A stretch of 64,000 nt of DNA from Bacteroidales bacterium (lineage in GTDB: Bacteria > Bacteroidota > Bacteroidia > Bacteroidales > WCHB1-69). Position numbers and translations under genes: made by a program. The notes beneath the pieces are model-generated. The model was given only the letters and a program-made list of their open reading frames with translations. It was not told where the DNA came from and ran no database searches. Below, piece after piece: positions 16,575-26,842 of the stretch (its first letter is position 1; each line of letters starts with the position of its first letter). Where the stretch lies: the NCBI GenBank assembly GCA_016285145.1, contig JAEEQE010000011.1:1-64000 (forward strand). Reading direction: 5' to 3'.

Positions 16575-17429
16575 CTAAAGGTCGGAAAAACGTTTCATAA
16601 CCTCTTCCGCGTATGATTTGGAAATTGGTATCTTGCTGACTGCGTTGGTGTTAAAGGTTATATACAAACCGTCTTTCTCGTAATTGATCATTTTCACGTT
16701 TTGGAGGTTGACCATATAGGAGCGGTGGCATCGCACAATTGTGTTGGATGTGATGGTTTCCTCTAACGATTTCAGGTTGTTGCGCAGCATGGTGTAACCT
16801 ACCGTATCGTTATCTAAATAATAGATATTCACGTAGTTATCATTGGCACCCAAATACAGGAGGTTGTTTCTTTTGAGGGAAATACGTGCCTTTCCGTTGG
16901 TGTCGAAGAAGGTGAGGGTGTCGTCCAAACTGACATTGGGTGTTTTCACCTCGTTTTTCCCCTGTTCTATCAGTTGGTTGATGGCCGCATCCTTGGAGCG
17001 CAATCCCAGGAAAAGGTAGGAAACGAGGTAGGGGATGGTCAGGATAGCCGGCACGAAAATCAGAGCCCGCTGGAAGATGATGGAGGGGTTACGGGAGTCG
17101 TGCAGGAATACCTTGGTTATCAGGGTGTAAAGCATCACGATGACCATAATCTCCGCGGCTAACCACAATACGTATGAGATTAAGGAGATGAGCTCTTTTT
17201 TATTGACATAATACATAATGATACGGCTGATGATAAGCACCACCATACCGCCCAGAATTGTGCAGGTGGAGTAGAGGAAGTTCAGCGATTCGCTGTTGGA
17301 GTTGAACCAGGTGGAAAATTCAAAGGGTGTATAGACGTTTACAAAGAACATGGAGAAAATAAAGACAAAGACCAACAGGTTGATGTTGGTGCTTTTTTTC
17401 GCCAGGAATTCGGGTATTTTTTTCGTCAT
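16575..17429 (-). CDS. Membrane-anchored LytTR-domain transcription regulator
   Basis: 284 residues from the ATG at 17429; the longer reading from 17477 is rejected because the promoter at 17454-17461 lies inside it. Four transmembrane helices occupy about residues 15-150. A short linker is followed by a LytTR DNA-binding domain (about 180-284), recognisable from LLYLGANDNYVNIYYLDN and IVRCHRSYMVNLQNVKMI. LytTR domains bind direct repeats spaced about two helical turns apart, and exactly such repeats lie just upstream (17469-17520). There is no receiver domain, so the signal is probably sensed in the membrane segment. It is divergent from the acyl-CoA synthetase gene. Confidence 0.88.
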   Translation of the reverse strand: MTKKIPEFLAKKSTNINLLVFVFIFSMFFVNVYTPFEFSTWFNSNSESLNFLYSTCTILGGMVVLIISRIIMYYVNKKELISLISYVLWLAAEIMVIVMLYTLITKVFLHDSRNPSIIFQRALIFVPAILTIPYLVSYLFLGLRSKDAAINQLIEQGKNEVKTPNVSLDDTLTFFDTNGKARISLKRNNLLYLGANDNYVNIYYLDNDTVGYTMLRNNLKSLEETITSNTIVRCHRSYMVNLQNVKMINYEKDGLYITFNTNAVSKIPISKSYAEEVMKRFSDL

Positions 17430-17453
17430 AAAAGCCCTTTTTATTTTGGGGTG

Positions 17454-17461
17454 CAAAGATA
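17454..17461 (-). promoter_or_regulatory. Promoter -7 element (TATCTTTG) for LytTR gene
   Basis: A perfect TAnnTTTG followed by CA, 24 bases before the ATG at 17429. Confidence 0.7.
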
Positions 17462-17468
17462 CTAAAAT

Positions 17469-17520
17469 AATTTTCACCCCTGTATTTTAATTTTCACCCC
17501 ATATATTGAATTTTCACCCC
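17469..17520 (-). promoter_or_regulatory. Three phased direct repeats, probable LytTR operator
   Basis: The 12-mer GGGGTGAAAATT (minus strand) occurs at 17469-17480, 17489-17500 and 17509-17520, an exact 20-bp period. The array begins eight bases upstream of the -7 box of the LytTR gene. The position and spacing fit autoregulation by the LytTR protein; the divergent acyl-CoA synthetase gene may be a second target. Confidence 0.7.
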
Positions 17521-17628
17521 ATTTTGGCTTTGTTTCGCCACTTTTTTTTGATAAAAAGTTATAAAAAGTGTTCTTTTGCAAATTGATTGAAAACAACCAT
17601 TAATTCTAATAATAATCAAATTTTTTTT

Positions 17629-19431
17629 ATGAGTAAAAAACAAAAACCTTTTGCAAGGAACACGCGCGACATCTCAAGATTGTTTGATATCTTGACGTAT
17701 TATTCTGAAACTTTTCCCAAGCAAACAACGGCTTTGTCCATCCGAACCAGCAAAGGATGGGATTCCTATTCCCCTCAGGAATACAAAAGCATCACAGACA
17801 AATTAAGTTACGCATTCATAAAGCTCGGCATTGAGCAGGGTGACAAGGTGGGCATCATCTCCACCAACCGTCCCGAGTGGAACATGCTGGATATGGCCAT
17901 TATGCAGATCGGGGCCATCACGGTGCCGGTGTATCCGACCATCAGCGAGGATGACTATAAATACATCATCAACCATTCAGAGATGAAGTTGGCTGTGATT
18001 GAAGGTCATGAGGTGATGACGAAGTTCAGTAATATAATTTCCGAGACGCCCAACCTGAAGTTGGTCTATACGTTCAAGGACCGCAAGCGCTTCCCATATT
18101 TTGCGCAGTTGGTGCAGTTGGGCGAAGAGAATCCGAACCCGGAAGAGCTGAAGCGTCGGAGAGACAGTGTGAAACCCGAGGACTGCAGCACCATCATGTA
18201 CACGTCGGGCACCACGGGATTGCCCAAAGGCGTGATGCTGTCCCATTATAATATTGTAAGCCAGTTGATGAACCTGCGCCAGACGCCGGCCCTCTGGTCC
18301 GACAAGGCGTTGAGCTTCCTGCCTTTGTGTCACGCGTACGAACGTATGTTGGTGTTCTTGTACCAATATCTCGGCATGACGGTCTATTATGTGCAGAGTC
18401 TGGCCACGATAGGGGAGAACATCAAAGAAGTACAGCCCACCATGATGTCGGCCGTGCCTCGCGTGTTGGAAAAGATGTTCGACAAGATCATGAGTGCCAA
18501 GAAGAGCATGAAGCCCCTGCCGCGCAAGATTTTCACGTGGGCCATGGACCTGGCGCAGGAGTACAAACTGCAGGATCAGGACAGAACGGGCTGGTACAAT
18601 TTCCGTCATTGGTTTGCCGATAAGTTGATTTATAGAAAGATACGGAAGAATGTGGGTGGCAATTTCGACATTGTGGTGTCGGGTGCGGCCAGCATTCAGC
18701 CCAAGTTGGCTTCTTTCTTTTCCGCCATCGGGATGCCGGTGTTCGAGGGTTATGGTGCCACGGAGACCTCACCGGTGATTGCCGTCAGCTGCCGCGACCG
18801 CAACGGTCGTGAGGTGGGCACGGTGGGATTCCCGCTGCCGGGCGTGGAAGTGCGCATTGCGGAAAGCGGCGAGATCCTGTGCCGCGGGCACAATGTGATG
18901 ATGGGCTACTACAAGGCCCCCGACCTCACCGCCGAGGTAATTGATGACGAAGGCTGGTATCATACCGGCGATACGGGCCGCTTCACCAAGTACGGGCAAG
19001 TGGTCATCACCGGACGTATCAAGAACCTCTTCAAGACCTCCTTCGGCAAGTATGTGAACCCGCAGATCATTGAGGAGAAATTCTGCGAGTCGCCGTTCAT
19101 CGAAAATATGGTTGTGGTGGGCGAGAACCAAAAATTTGCCGCCGCCATCATCTCGCCCGACTTCGAGTATCTGAAATCCTGGTGCCGCCAGCAGAACATT
19201 ACCTGTGCCGACAATGAGGAGATGATACGGAACAGTGAGGTGGTGAAGGCGTTTGCCACGGAAATCGCCAAATACAACCCGCTTTTCGGTGCCGCCGAGC
19301 AGATCAAGAAGTTCGAACTGGTGCCGGAAGCCTGGACGCAACAAAACAACATCCTCACGCCAACGCTCAAGGTGAAACGCTTCATCGTGCAGCAACGGTA
19401 TAGTGATTTGATTGACAAGATTTACAAGTAA
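17629..19431 (+). CDS. Long-chain fatty-acid--CoA ligase (AMP-binding enzyme)
   Basis: 600 residues from the ATG at 17629. ANL-superfamily motifs are present: YTSGTTGLPKGVMLSH (P-loop, about 195-210), GYGATETSPVIA, YHTGDTGRF and the C-terminal hinge GRIKNLFKTS. The enzyme activates a fatty acid to the acyl-AMP and then the acyl-CoA; the FACL-type linker supports a long-chain substrate. The gene stands alone between the LytTR promoter region and a strong bidirectional terminator. The upstream TTCTTTTG at 17571-17578 is a weak -7 candidate (one mismatch). Confidence 0.93.
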   Translation: MSKKQKPFARNTRDISRLFDILTYYSETFPKQTTALSIRTSKGWDSYSPQEYKSITDKLSYAFIKLGIEQGDKVGIISTNRPEWNMLDMAIMQIGAITVPVYPTISEDDYKYIINHSEMKLAVIEGHEVMTKFSNIISETPNLKLVYTFKDRKRFPYFAQLVQLGEENPNPEELKRRRDSVKPEDCSTIMYTSGTTGLPKGVMLSHYNIVSQLMNLRQTPALWSDKALSFLPLCHAYERMLVFLYQYLGMTVYYVQSLATIGENIKEVQPTMMSAVPRVLEKMFDKIMSAKKSMKPLPRKIFTWAMDLAQEYKLQDQDRTGWYNFRHWFADKLIYRKIRKNVGGNFDIVVSGAASIQPKLASFFSAIGMPVFEGYGATETSPVIAVSCRDRNGREVGTVGFPLPGVEVRIAESGEILCRGHNVMMGYYKAPDLTAEVIDDEGWYHTGDTGRFTKYGQVVITGRIKNLFKTSFGKYVNPQIIEEKFCESPFIENMVVVGENQKFAAAIISPDFEYLKSWCRQQNITCADNEEMIRNSEVVKAFATEIAKYNPLFGAAEQIKKFELVPEAWTQQNNILTPTLKVKRFIVQQRYSDLIDKIYK

Positions 19432-19461
19432 AAAAAAGAGGCGCTTAAGCGCCTCTTTTTT
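19431..19461. terminator. Bidirectional rho-independent terminator
   Basis: A perfect 9-bp stem (GAGGCGCTT / AAGCGCCTC, 19438-19455) is flanked by A7 and T6. It serves the acyl-CoA synthetase gene on + and the mutase gene on -. Confidence 0.92.
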
Positions 19462-19479
19462 GCATTATAAAAAAATGGT

Positions 19480-21627
<2,148 letters not shown>

Positions 21628-21661
21628 AGTATTGAATCTTCTTTACATTATATTGGGGGTG

Positions 21662-21669
21662 CAAAGGTA
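21662..21669 (-). promoter_or_regulatory. Promoter -7 element (TACCTTTG) for methylmalonyl-CoA mutase
   Basis: A perfect TAnnTTTG followed by CA, 34 bases before the ATG. Confidence 0.65.
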
Positions 21670-21708
21670 CATATTTTTCAAAAACACGGACGGGTATTTT
21701 TGTTAGAT

Positions 21709-21738
21709 TGTAGAGACGCGCCATAGCGCGTCTCTACA
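21709..21738. repeat. 30-bp dispersed palindrome, copy 1
   Basis: Arms 21709-21721 and 21726-21738 (TGTAGAGACGCGC and its complement) pair perfectly over 13 bp around a CATA loop. The palindrome lies nine bases after the dipeptidase stop on its transcript. A second copy is at 58901-58930. Confidence 0.9.
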
Positions 21739-21746
21739 GGTTGTAT

Positions 21747-23498
21747 TTACTTCGCTTGGATGTTCTTGCCGCAGTCATCGACAATCATCTTGTACCATTC
21801 TTTGCGGTATTTCGGTTGGTCGGGGAAGGCGCATTGCGGAATTTTCGTGTCGGAGACCTGGAATTTGCCGTTTTCTTCCTTCTTGACATTTCCGTCATGG
21901 TATTTCACTAACAGGTAAATGAAGAGATCGTTCCAGTCGGCGCACACCTTCTTGGCGGCATCGTTGGAGTAGCGGTTGAGTTCCTTGCGGGCCTTGTCGG
22001 GGTTGTTTTCGCAAAGGTCCTTCATGGAGGATGCCATATTGTTGATGTCCTTCACGAATTTGCCTTCCCAGTAGGCCTGTTTTTCGTTCACATGCTTGAT
22101 CATGTCGCAGTAGCGGGAATAGACGAAGTTGCTGACTTTGGTAAAGGTCCAGAAGGCGGCGGTGTTGGAGTATTCCACCATGGAACCGTTGCCTTGGGCA
22201 TATTCCATCGGGATGTCGGTGATGCCGCAGAACATGGGCACGTAGCAGCAGCTTGCCGCATCGTCCACGCCGAACCAGAAGATGCCACCGAACCAGTTGG
22301 GCAGCCAGTTGCGGCATTGGGCCACGAAGGAGAAGCCGGTCTGCTGGGTGGCGGTGGCGCGCTCGTGGACGTATCCTTTGCCGTCATATTCCCAGGTCAT
22401 CGGACGCCAGCGGTACGGGCATTTGAACGGGCCGGCACCGAGATCCTTGGTCATGTCCATGGAGGTACCCTCGAAATGGTCGCGCATCATCTGCATCATA
22501 AACTGTGCGTCAATCTTGCTCTTGTCGGCAGGCTTGATCCACAGCGGGAAGCGGTGCTTGAGGTTATCGCCGCGAGCATAATCCTCATACTGAGCCATTT
22601 CGGCATGGTTGCAGTGGTTGAAGAAAGCCCATACGCGCGCTTCGCAGAAACGGGCACCGTCGAAGTTGATGGGATTGTAGGTGTCGCAGAAGCTGAAGTC
22701 GGCATCCGGAGCCTGTTTGGGGTCTTTCGGATAGAGCCCTTTCATTCTGGCAAACGAAATGACATCATAGGAATAGACAGTCTCCACAGATGGCAAGAAG
22801 ATCTTGTCCAGCTCCTTGCTGGTGATGGAGGTCTTGCCGTCACGCAGCGGGAAAGTGGAGATGCGTGATTGGTTGGCGTGGCCGCTGATGTATCCGTCGG
22901 GGATGCGACGGGCCACCCACACGGCGCCGTTGCTCCAGCCTTTCACGATTTTGCCTTTGGCATCCAGCATCTTCTCGCCCTTGCCGATGAGGTCCATGAC
23001 CCACGCCTCGTTGGGATCCACGATGGAGAACGACTCGCCCTCGCTGGCGTAGCCGTAGGTGTCCATCAGTTCGGCAATGACCTTGATGGCCTCACGGGCG
23101 TTCTTGGCCCGTTGCAACGCGATGTATATCAGGGAACCGTAGTCAATCATGCCCTGGCCCTGTTCCAGTTCTTCGATGCCGCCGTAAGTGGTCTCGCCGA
23201 TGGCTAACTGCCATTCGTTCATGTTGCCGATGACCGAGTAGGTGTGGGCCACCTGCGGAATCTGACCCAGCAGCTTGCCAGTGTCCCATTCGATGACGTC
23301 CATCATGGTGCCGGCGGGATAATCTTTAGCAGGACGGTAATAGAGTTCGCCGTACAGCTGGTGCGAATCGGCGGCGTAAGTGAGGAAGCAGGAGCCGTCT
23401 TTGCTGGCACCCTTCGTCACGATGAAGTTGGTGCAGGCCATCGAGGTGGTGAATGCCATCAGGCCCAGCACAAGGGTGAGGAGAAAGGATTTTTTCAT
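21747..23498 (-). CDS. Secreted C69-family dipeptidase
   Basis: 583 residues. A signal peptide ends at MACTNF, which exposes Cys22 as the N-terminal nucleophile of peptidase family C69 (Ntn fold). Further family segments are SHQLYGEL, GMIDYGSLIYIALQRAKNA and SFSIVDPNEAWVMDLIGKG. It would cleave dipeptides in the periplasm, in line with the peptide-fermenting lifestyle of many Bacteroidales. It lies 43 bases downstream of the GreA-family gene; no terminator or clear -7 element is seen in that gap. Confidence 0.92.
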   Translation of the reverse strand: MKKSFLLTLVLGLMAFTTSMACTNFIVTKGASKDGSCFLTYAADSHQLYGELYYRPAKDYPAGTMMDVIEWDTGKLLGQIPQVAHTYSVIGNMNEWQLAIGETTYGGIEELEQGQGMIDYGSLIYIALQRAKNAREAIKVIAELMDTYGYASEGESFSIVDPNEAWVMDLIGKGEKMLDAKGKIVKGWSNGAVWVARRIPDGYISGHANQSRISTFPLRDGKTSITSKELDKIFLPSVETVYSYDVISFARMKGLYPKDPKQAPDADFSFCDTYNPINFDGARFCEARVWAFFNHCNHAEMAQYEDYARGDNLKHRFPLWIKPADKSKIDAQFMMQMMRDHFEGTSMDMTKDLGAGPFKCPYRWRPMTWEYDGKGYVHERATATQQTGFSFVAQCRNWLPNWFGGIFWFGVDDAASCCYVPMFCGITDIPMEYAQGNGSMVEYSNTAAFWTFTKVSNFVYSRYCDMIKHVNEKQAYWEGKFVKDINNMASSMKDLCENNPDKARKELNRYSNDAAKKVCADWNDLFIYLLVKYHDGNVKKEENGKFQVSDTKIPQCAFPDQPKYRKEWYKMIVDDCGKNIQAK

Positions 23499-23541
23499 AA
23501 AATGCTTTTTTTATTGATTATTAATGATGATTCGTATTTTG

Positions 23542-24030
23542 TCATTCTACTGATAGAATCTTGATGGTCCGCATTCCGGCGGGGAGCTGTATGTCGAAGA
23601 TGTCGTTCGGACGGTGGCCGAACAGAGCCTTGGCCATCGGAGAGGTGAAGGGGACCTTGCCTTTGGTGGCGTTGGCCTCGTCCACGCCGGTGATCTGGAT
23701 GCGTATCTCCTGCCCGTTCATGCGCATGGCCACGGTGGAGCCGAACGCGATTTCACCCGTTTTTTTGGGTTCCATCACTTTTGCGATTTTGATGCGGTTT
23801 TCTAGTAGTTCCAGTTTGGCGTTGAGGAAGTTGCGGGTCACGCGGGCGTCGGTTTCCTGCCCGTCGGCGCGGATGCCGTCACGCTCGTTCAGCAGATCTT
23901 CCCGTTCTTGCAGCAACTGCTCCATGCCGGCGGGCGTCACATAGTTGACGACTCCTGCAGGCAGGAAAGCACGCGGCGGTACCAACGGGACCTCTTCCTG
24001 GTCTCCTTCTTTTACAAATCCCCTGCTCAT
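23542..24030 (-). CDS. GreA/GreB-family transcript cleavage factor
   Basis: 162 residues. The N-terminal coiled-coil region (about 30-90, with LLQEREDLLNERDGIR) should reach into the RNA polymerase secondary channel. The C-terminal FKBP-like domain shows FGSTVAMRM and GKVPFTSPMAKALFGHRPND. The ~30-residue leader ahead of the coiled coil is typical of the divergent Bacteroidota paralogue rather than canonical GreA. It starts six bases after the preceding gene, hence one operon. Confidence 0.88.
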   Translation of the reverse strand: MSRGFVKEGDQEEVPLVPPRAFLPAGVVNYVTPAGMEQLLQEREDLLNERDGIRADGQETDARVTRNFLNAKLELLENRIKIAKVMEPKKTGEIAFGSTVAMRMNGQEIRIQITGVDEANATKGKVPFTSPMAKALFGHRPNDIFDIQLPAGMRTIKILSVE

Positions 24031-24036
24031 AACCTG

Positions 24037-25122
24037 TTACATGAATTTCCGACGTAAAAGGTCGCACAAGGCCAGATAGGCGGTGGAGGTGGAATCCCAG
24101 AAATACTGCTTTTTGTAATTCTCCAGACAGTCGAATGCCGCCTCCAAGTTGGGGCACTGGTTGAGTTTCTGGATGGCCGCGCTGAACTCTTCGCCCCGGT
24201 TTTGGAACAGTTCTTTGATAAAGGTGAACTTGTCGTTGATGGAGATGGCCTTCGTCAGGTCGTGGACTTTCGCGTGCTGGTATTGCGCGCTCAGGGAGCG
24301 GTCCTCCTTCTGCTCGTTGAACAGGTCGTTCAGTGAACGTTGGGGGGCGGCTGCCGATATGGAGGGCTTCTCCGCCGGTTTGACCGGTTGTGCGGGTGTT
24401 GCGGGTTCGGGTCTTGACGGAGCTGCAGGGGCCGGTTGGGCCACGGGAGCCTTGGGGGCCGCTTCGGGCTGCTCATGCCGTTTGGGACGTGGAATGAATT
24501 GCAGCAAATCATCCTCTTCGTTGGAGAACAAAGATTCCGGCTCTATCTGGTCGTCGCGTTTGGGCTTGGAGGTGGGCACTCGCTCGGCGATTGAGGGGCG
24601 CGCGGGCTCAGAAATCACTTTTTTCTCTTCCTGTTGCGGCGCTGGCGCTTCCTGCTGGACAGGTTTCTCCTCGGGTTTCGGCATTTCTTTCTCGGGTTCT
24701 GCCGGTTTCGCTTCCGGTTGCGGCGTTTCAGCCACTGGTTGCGGAATATCCTCAGCTACATCATCCACAATCTGCACGTCAACGGGCTCTTCTTCCTTCG
24801 GTTGGTAGCTTTCGTGTTCCGTGTCAAAAAAGAGGTCCACATCCTCCGTCAAGCCCGGGTGCACGGCATATTCGCGGGGCTCTTCCTGCGCTTGCGGTTC
24901 CGGTTCGGGCTTTTGCGGCGTGGCCGGAACGGGAGAATCCACAGCAGTTTCCGGCTCCGATGATGTCCCCTGAACGGGCTTTTTCGTCTGCAATTCTACA
25001 TAGATGTGACGGAGTCGTTCCAGAACGGCATCCCGTTCAATGGGGGGCATGACGGATGTTTCGCCACATATAAGTTCAAGGTTGTCAAGAATTTCGATGA
25101 TTTGTGCAAAACTATTCTGCAT
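24037..25122 (-). CDS. Proline/glutamate-rich protein, function unknown
   Basis: 361 residues from the ATG at 25122 (MQNSFAQIIEILDNLELICG); a longer reading from 25191 would run into the tdk promoter region. The N-terminal ~60 residues are helical. The middle (about 70-270) is a low-complexity Pro/Glu/Ala/Gln linker. The C-terminal ~100 residues (DLFNEQKEDRSLSAQYQHAK, INDKFTFIKELFQNRGEEF) form a conserved-looking helical domain. It has no signal peptide and no transmembrane helix, so it is probably cytoplasmic. Co-transcription with the GreA-family gene suggests, but does not show, a link to transcription. Confidence 0.8.
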   Translation of the reverse strand: MQNSFAQIIEILDNLELICGETSVMPPIERDAVLERLRHIYVELQTKKPVQGTSSEPETAVDSPVPATPQKPEPEPQAQEEPREYAVHPGLTEDVDLFFDTEHESYQPKEEEPVDVQIVDDVAEDIPQPVAETPQPEAKPAEPEKEMPKPEEKPVQQEAPAPQQEEKKVISEPARPSIAERVPTSKPKRDDQIEPESLFSNEEDDLLQFIPRPKRHEQPEAAPKAPVAQPAPAAPSRPEPATPAQPVKPAEKPSISAAAPQRSLNDLFNEQKEDRSLSAQYQHAKVHDLTKAISINDKFTFIKELFQNRGEEFSAAIQKLNQCPNLEAAFDCLENYKKQYFWDSTSTAYLALCDLLRRKFM

Positions 25123-25162
25123 TTTAGTAAGAATTAATGGTTGTTGGAAAGACAAATTATTA

Positions 25163-25170
25163 TAATTTTG
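25163..25170 (+). promoter_or_regulatory. Promoter -7 element (TAATTTTG) for tdk
   Basis: TAnnTTTG with TTG 17 bases upstream (25144-25146). It rules out an upstream start for tdk. Confidence 0.6.
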
Positions 25171-25223
25171 CCGTTCCGAAAAAACGGACAAAAATACAAA
25201 ATTCTTTTAATCGAAACAGGCGC

Positions 25224-25817
25224 ATGTTTTTAGAAAATAAAGCGAGTAGAAATAATCAACGGGGATGGATTGAGGTGATATGCGGGTCAATGTTTTCCGG
25301 CAAGACGGAGGAGTTGCTCCGGCGCATCCGCCGTGCGGAGTTTGCCAACCAGCAGATCGAGCTTTTCAAGCCCGCCATCGACACCCGCTACGACGAGGTG
25401 GATGTGGTGTCGCATGACGAGGCCTCCAGGGTCTCCACGCCTGTCCATAACTCCTCGGAGATCCTTCTGTATGTGAATATGGAATCGGTACAGGTGGTGG
25501 CCATTGATGAAATCCAGTTTTTCGATGATGGTATCGTGGATGTGTGCAATACGTTGGCCAATGCGGGTATCCGTGTGATTGTCAGTGGGTTGGATATGGA
25601 CTATTTGGGCAATCCTTTTGGACCGATGCCGAAGCTGATCGCGGTGGCGGAGTATGTGAGCAAACAACACGCCATCTGCACCCACTGCGGCGACCTGGCC
25701 CAATATTCCCACCGCATCGTGGCCGGCGACGGACAAGTGCTTTTAGGCGAGAAAGAGGCGTATGAGCCCCTTTGTCGCCATTGTTTTAATGAAGCTTTGA
25801 AAAAAGAGAACCGCTAA
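25224..25817 (+). CDS. tdk: Thymidine kinase (type II)
   Basis: 197 residues from the ATG at 25224 ([15 protein letters not shown]), the first ATG after the promoter. It phosphorylates thymidine with ATP in the salvage pathway. The P-loop is [14 protein letters not shown], the Mg/base region is [10 protein letters not shown], and the structural zinc site is made by CTHC and CRHC near the C-terminus. The stop is one base from the end of purC on the opposite strand. Confidence 0.95.
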   Translation: MFLENKASRNNQRGWIEVICGSMFSGKTEELLRRIRRAEFANQQIELFKPAIDTRYDEVDVVSHDEASRVSTPVHNSSEILLYVNMESVQVVAIDEIQFFDDGIVDVCNTLANAGIRVIVSGLDMDYLGNPFGPMPKLIAVAEYVSKQHAICTHCGDLAQYSHRIVAGDGQVLLGEKEAYEPLCRHCFNEALKKENR

Positions 25818-25818
25818 C

Positions 25819-26766
25819 CTATCGGTTGTTCAGCCACTGCATCACATTATGGTAAATCCGGTCGGCGGCGTTCTCGGTGTCAGCTGGCACGAATTTCTCC
25901 CCGGTGATGTTTTCATACAATTCTATATAACGTTCCGTGATTCCCTTCACCACTTCGGGAGTCATATCCGGCACCTGTTGTCCCTCCTGACCTTGGAATC
26001 CGTTGGCCATCAGCCACTCACGCACAAACTCCTTTGACAATTGCTTTTGAGGTTTGCCTTGGGCAAAATTCTCTTCGTATCCTTTCGCATAGAAATAACG
26101 GGAAGAGTCGGGGGTGTGGATTTCGTCGATGAGGTAGATTTTGTCGCCGGCCTTGCCGAACTCGTATTTGGTGTCCACCAGGATGAGGCCCTGCTTGGCA
26201 GCCATTTCCGTGCCGCGCTGGAAGAGCTTCATGGTGTAATCTTCAATGATGGCATAATCTTCGGGACTGACAAGACCTTTGGCCAGTATTTCCTCCTTGG
26301 AGATGTCGGCGTCGTGTTCGCCTTGTTCAGCCTTGGTGGTGGGGGTGATGATGGGAGTGGGGAATTTCTGGTTCTCGCGCATCCCTTCGGGCAGGATATT
26401 GCCGCACAGGTTGCGACCGCCGTTCTTGTAGAAACGCCAGGCGCTGCCGCACAGATAGCCACGCACAATCATCTCCACCGGAAAACCTTGACAAAGAACG
26501 CCCACCGTTACCATCGGATCGGGAGTGGCTAACTTCCAGTTGGGGCAGATGTCGGCCGTGGCATCTAAGAAACGGGCGGCAATCTGATTCAGAATCTGAC
26601 CCTTGCAGGGAATGCCCTCGGGCAGGATGACGTCAAAGGCGGAGATGCGGTCGGACGCGACCATGGCCAGCACTTCGTCATTGATATTATACACATCGCG
26701 GACTTTGCCGTGATAAACACTTTTCTGATTCGGAAAATTGAATTCTGTATGGGTAATAGCTGCCAT
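25819..26766 (-). CDS. purC: SAICAR synthase (phosphoribosylaminoimidazole-succinocarboxamide synthase)
   Basis: 315 residues. It joins CAIR and aspartate with ATP in purine synthesis. Visible motifs are [11 protein letters not shown] (glycine-rich start), [29 protein letters not shown] and [14 protein letters not shown]. It is of the longer (~300 residue) type. The promoter at 26792-26799 is divergent from alaS. Confidence 0.95.
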   Translation of the reverse strand: MAAITHTEFNFPNQKSVYHGKVRDVYNINDEVLAMVASDRISAFDVILPEGIPCKGQILNQIAARFLDATADICPNWKLATPDPMVTVGVLCQGFPVEMIVRGYLCGSAWRFYKNGGRNLCGNILPEGMRENQKFPTPIITPTTKAEQGEHDADISKEEILAKGLVSPEDYAIIEDYTMKLFQRGTEMAAKQGLILVDTKYEFGKAGDKIYLIDEIHTPDSSRYFYAKGYEENFAQGKPQKQLSKEFVREWLMANGFQGQEGQQVPDMTPEVVKGITERYIELYENITGEKFVPADTENAADRIYHNVMQWLNNR

Positions 26767-26791
26767 TGTGTAAGGATTTTAAAGACGGGCG

Positions 26792-26799
26792 CAAAGATA
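26792..26799 (-). promoter_or_regulatory. Promoter -7 element (TATCTTTG) for purC
   Basis: A perfect TAnnTTTG followed by CG, 25 bases before the purC ATG. Confidence 0.7.
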
Positions 26800-26811
26800 C
26801 GATTAAAATTG

Positions 26812-26819
26812 TATCTTTG
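26812..26819 (+). promoter_or_regulatory. Promoter -7 element (TATCTTTG) for alaS
   Basis: A perfect TAnnTTTG, 23 bases before the alaS ATG; it is back-to-back with the purC promoter. Confidence 0.7.
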
Positions 26820-26842
26820 CGCCTCTTAAAACCAGCAATTTT

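Noticed and set aside
17469-17520. Three repeats as a short CRISPR or origin iterons
   Set aside because: The 12-bp repeats have an 8-bp AT-rich gap and sit exactly at a promoter, so an operator explains them better; there is no dnaA box cluster or replication gene nearby.
17571-17578. TTCTTTTG as -7 element of the acyl-CoA synthetase gene
   Set aside because: It lacks the A at position two of TAnnTTTG; position is suitable, so it is mentioned in the gene entry only.
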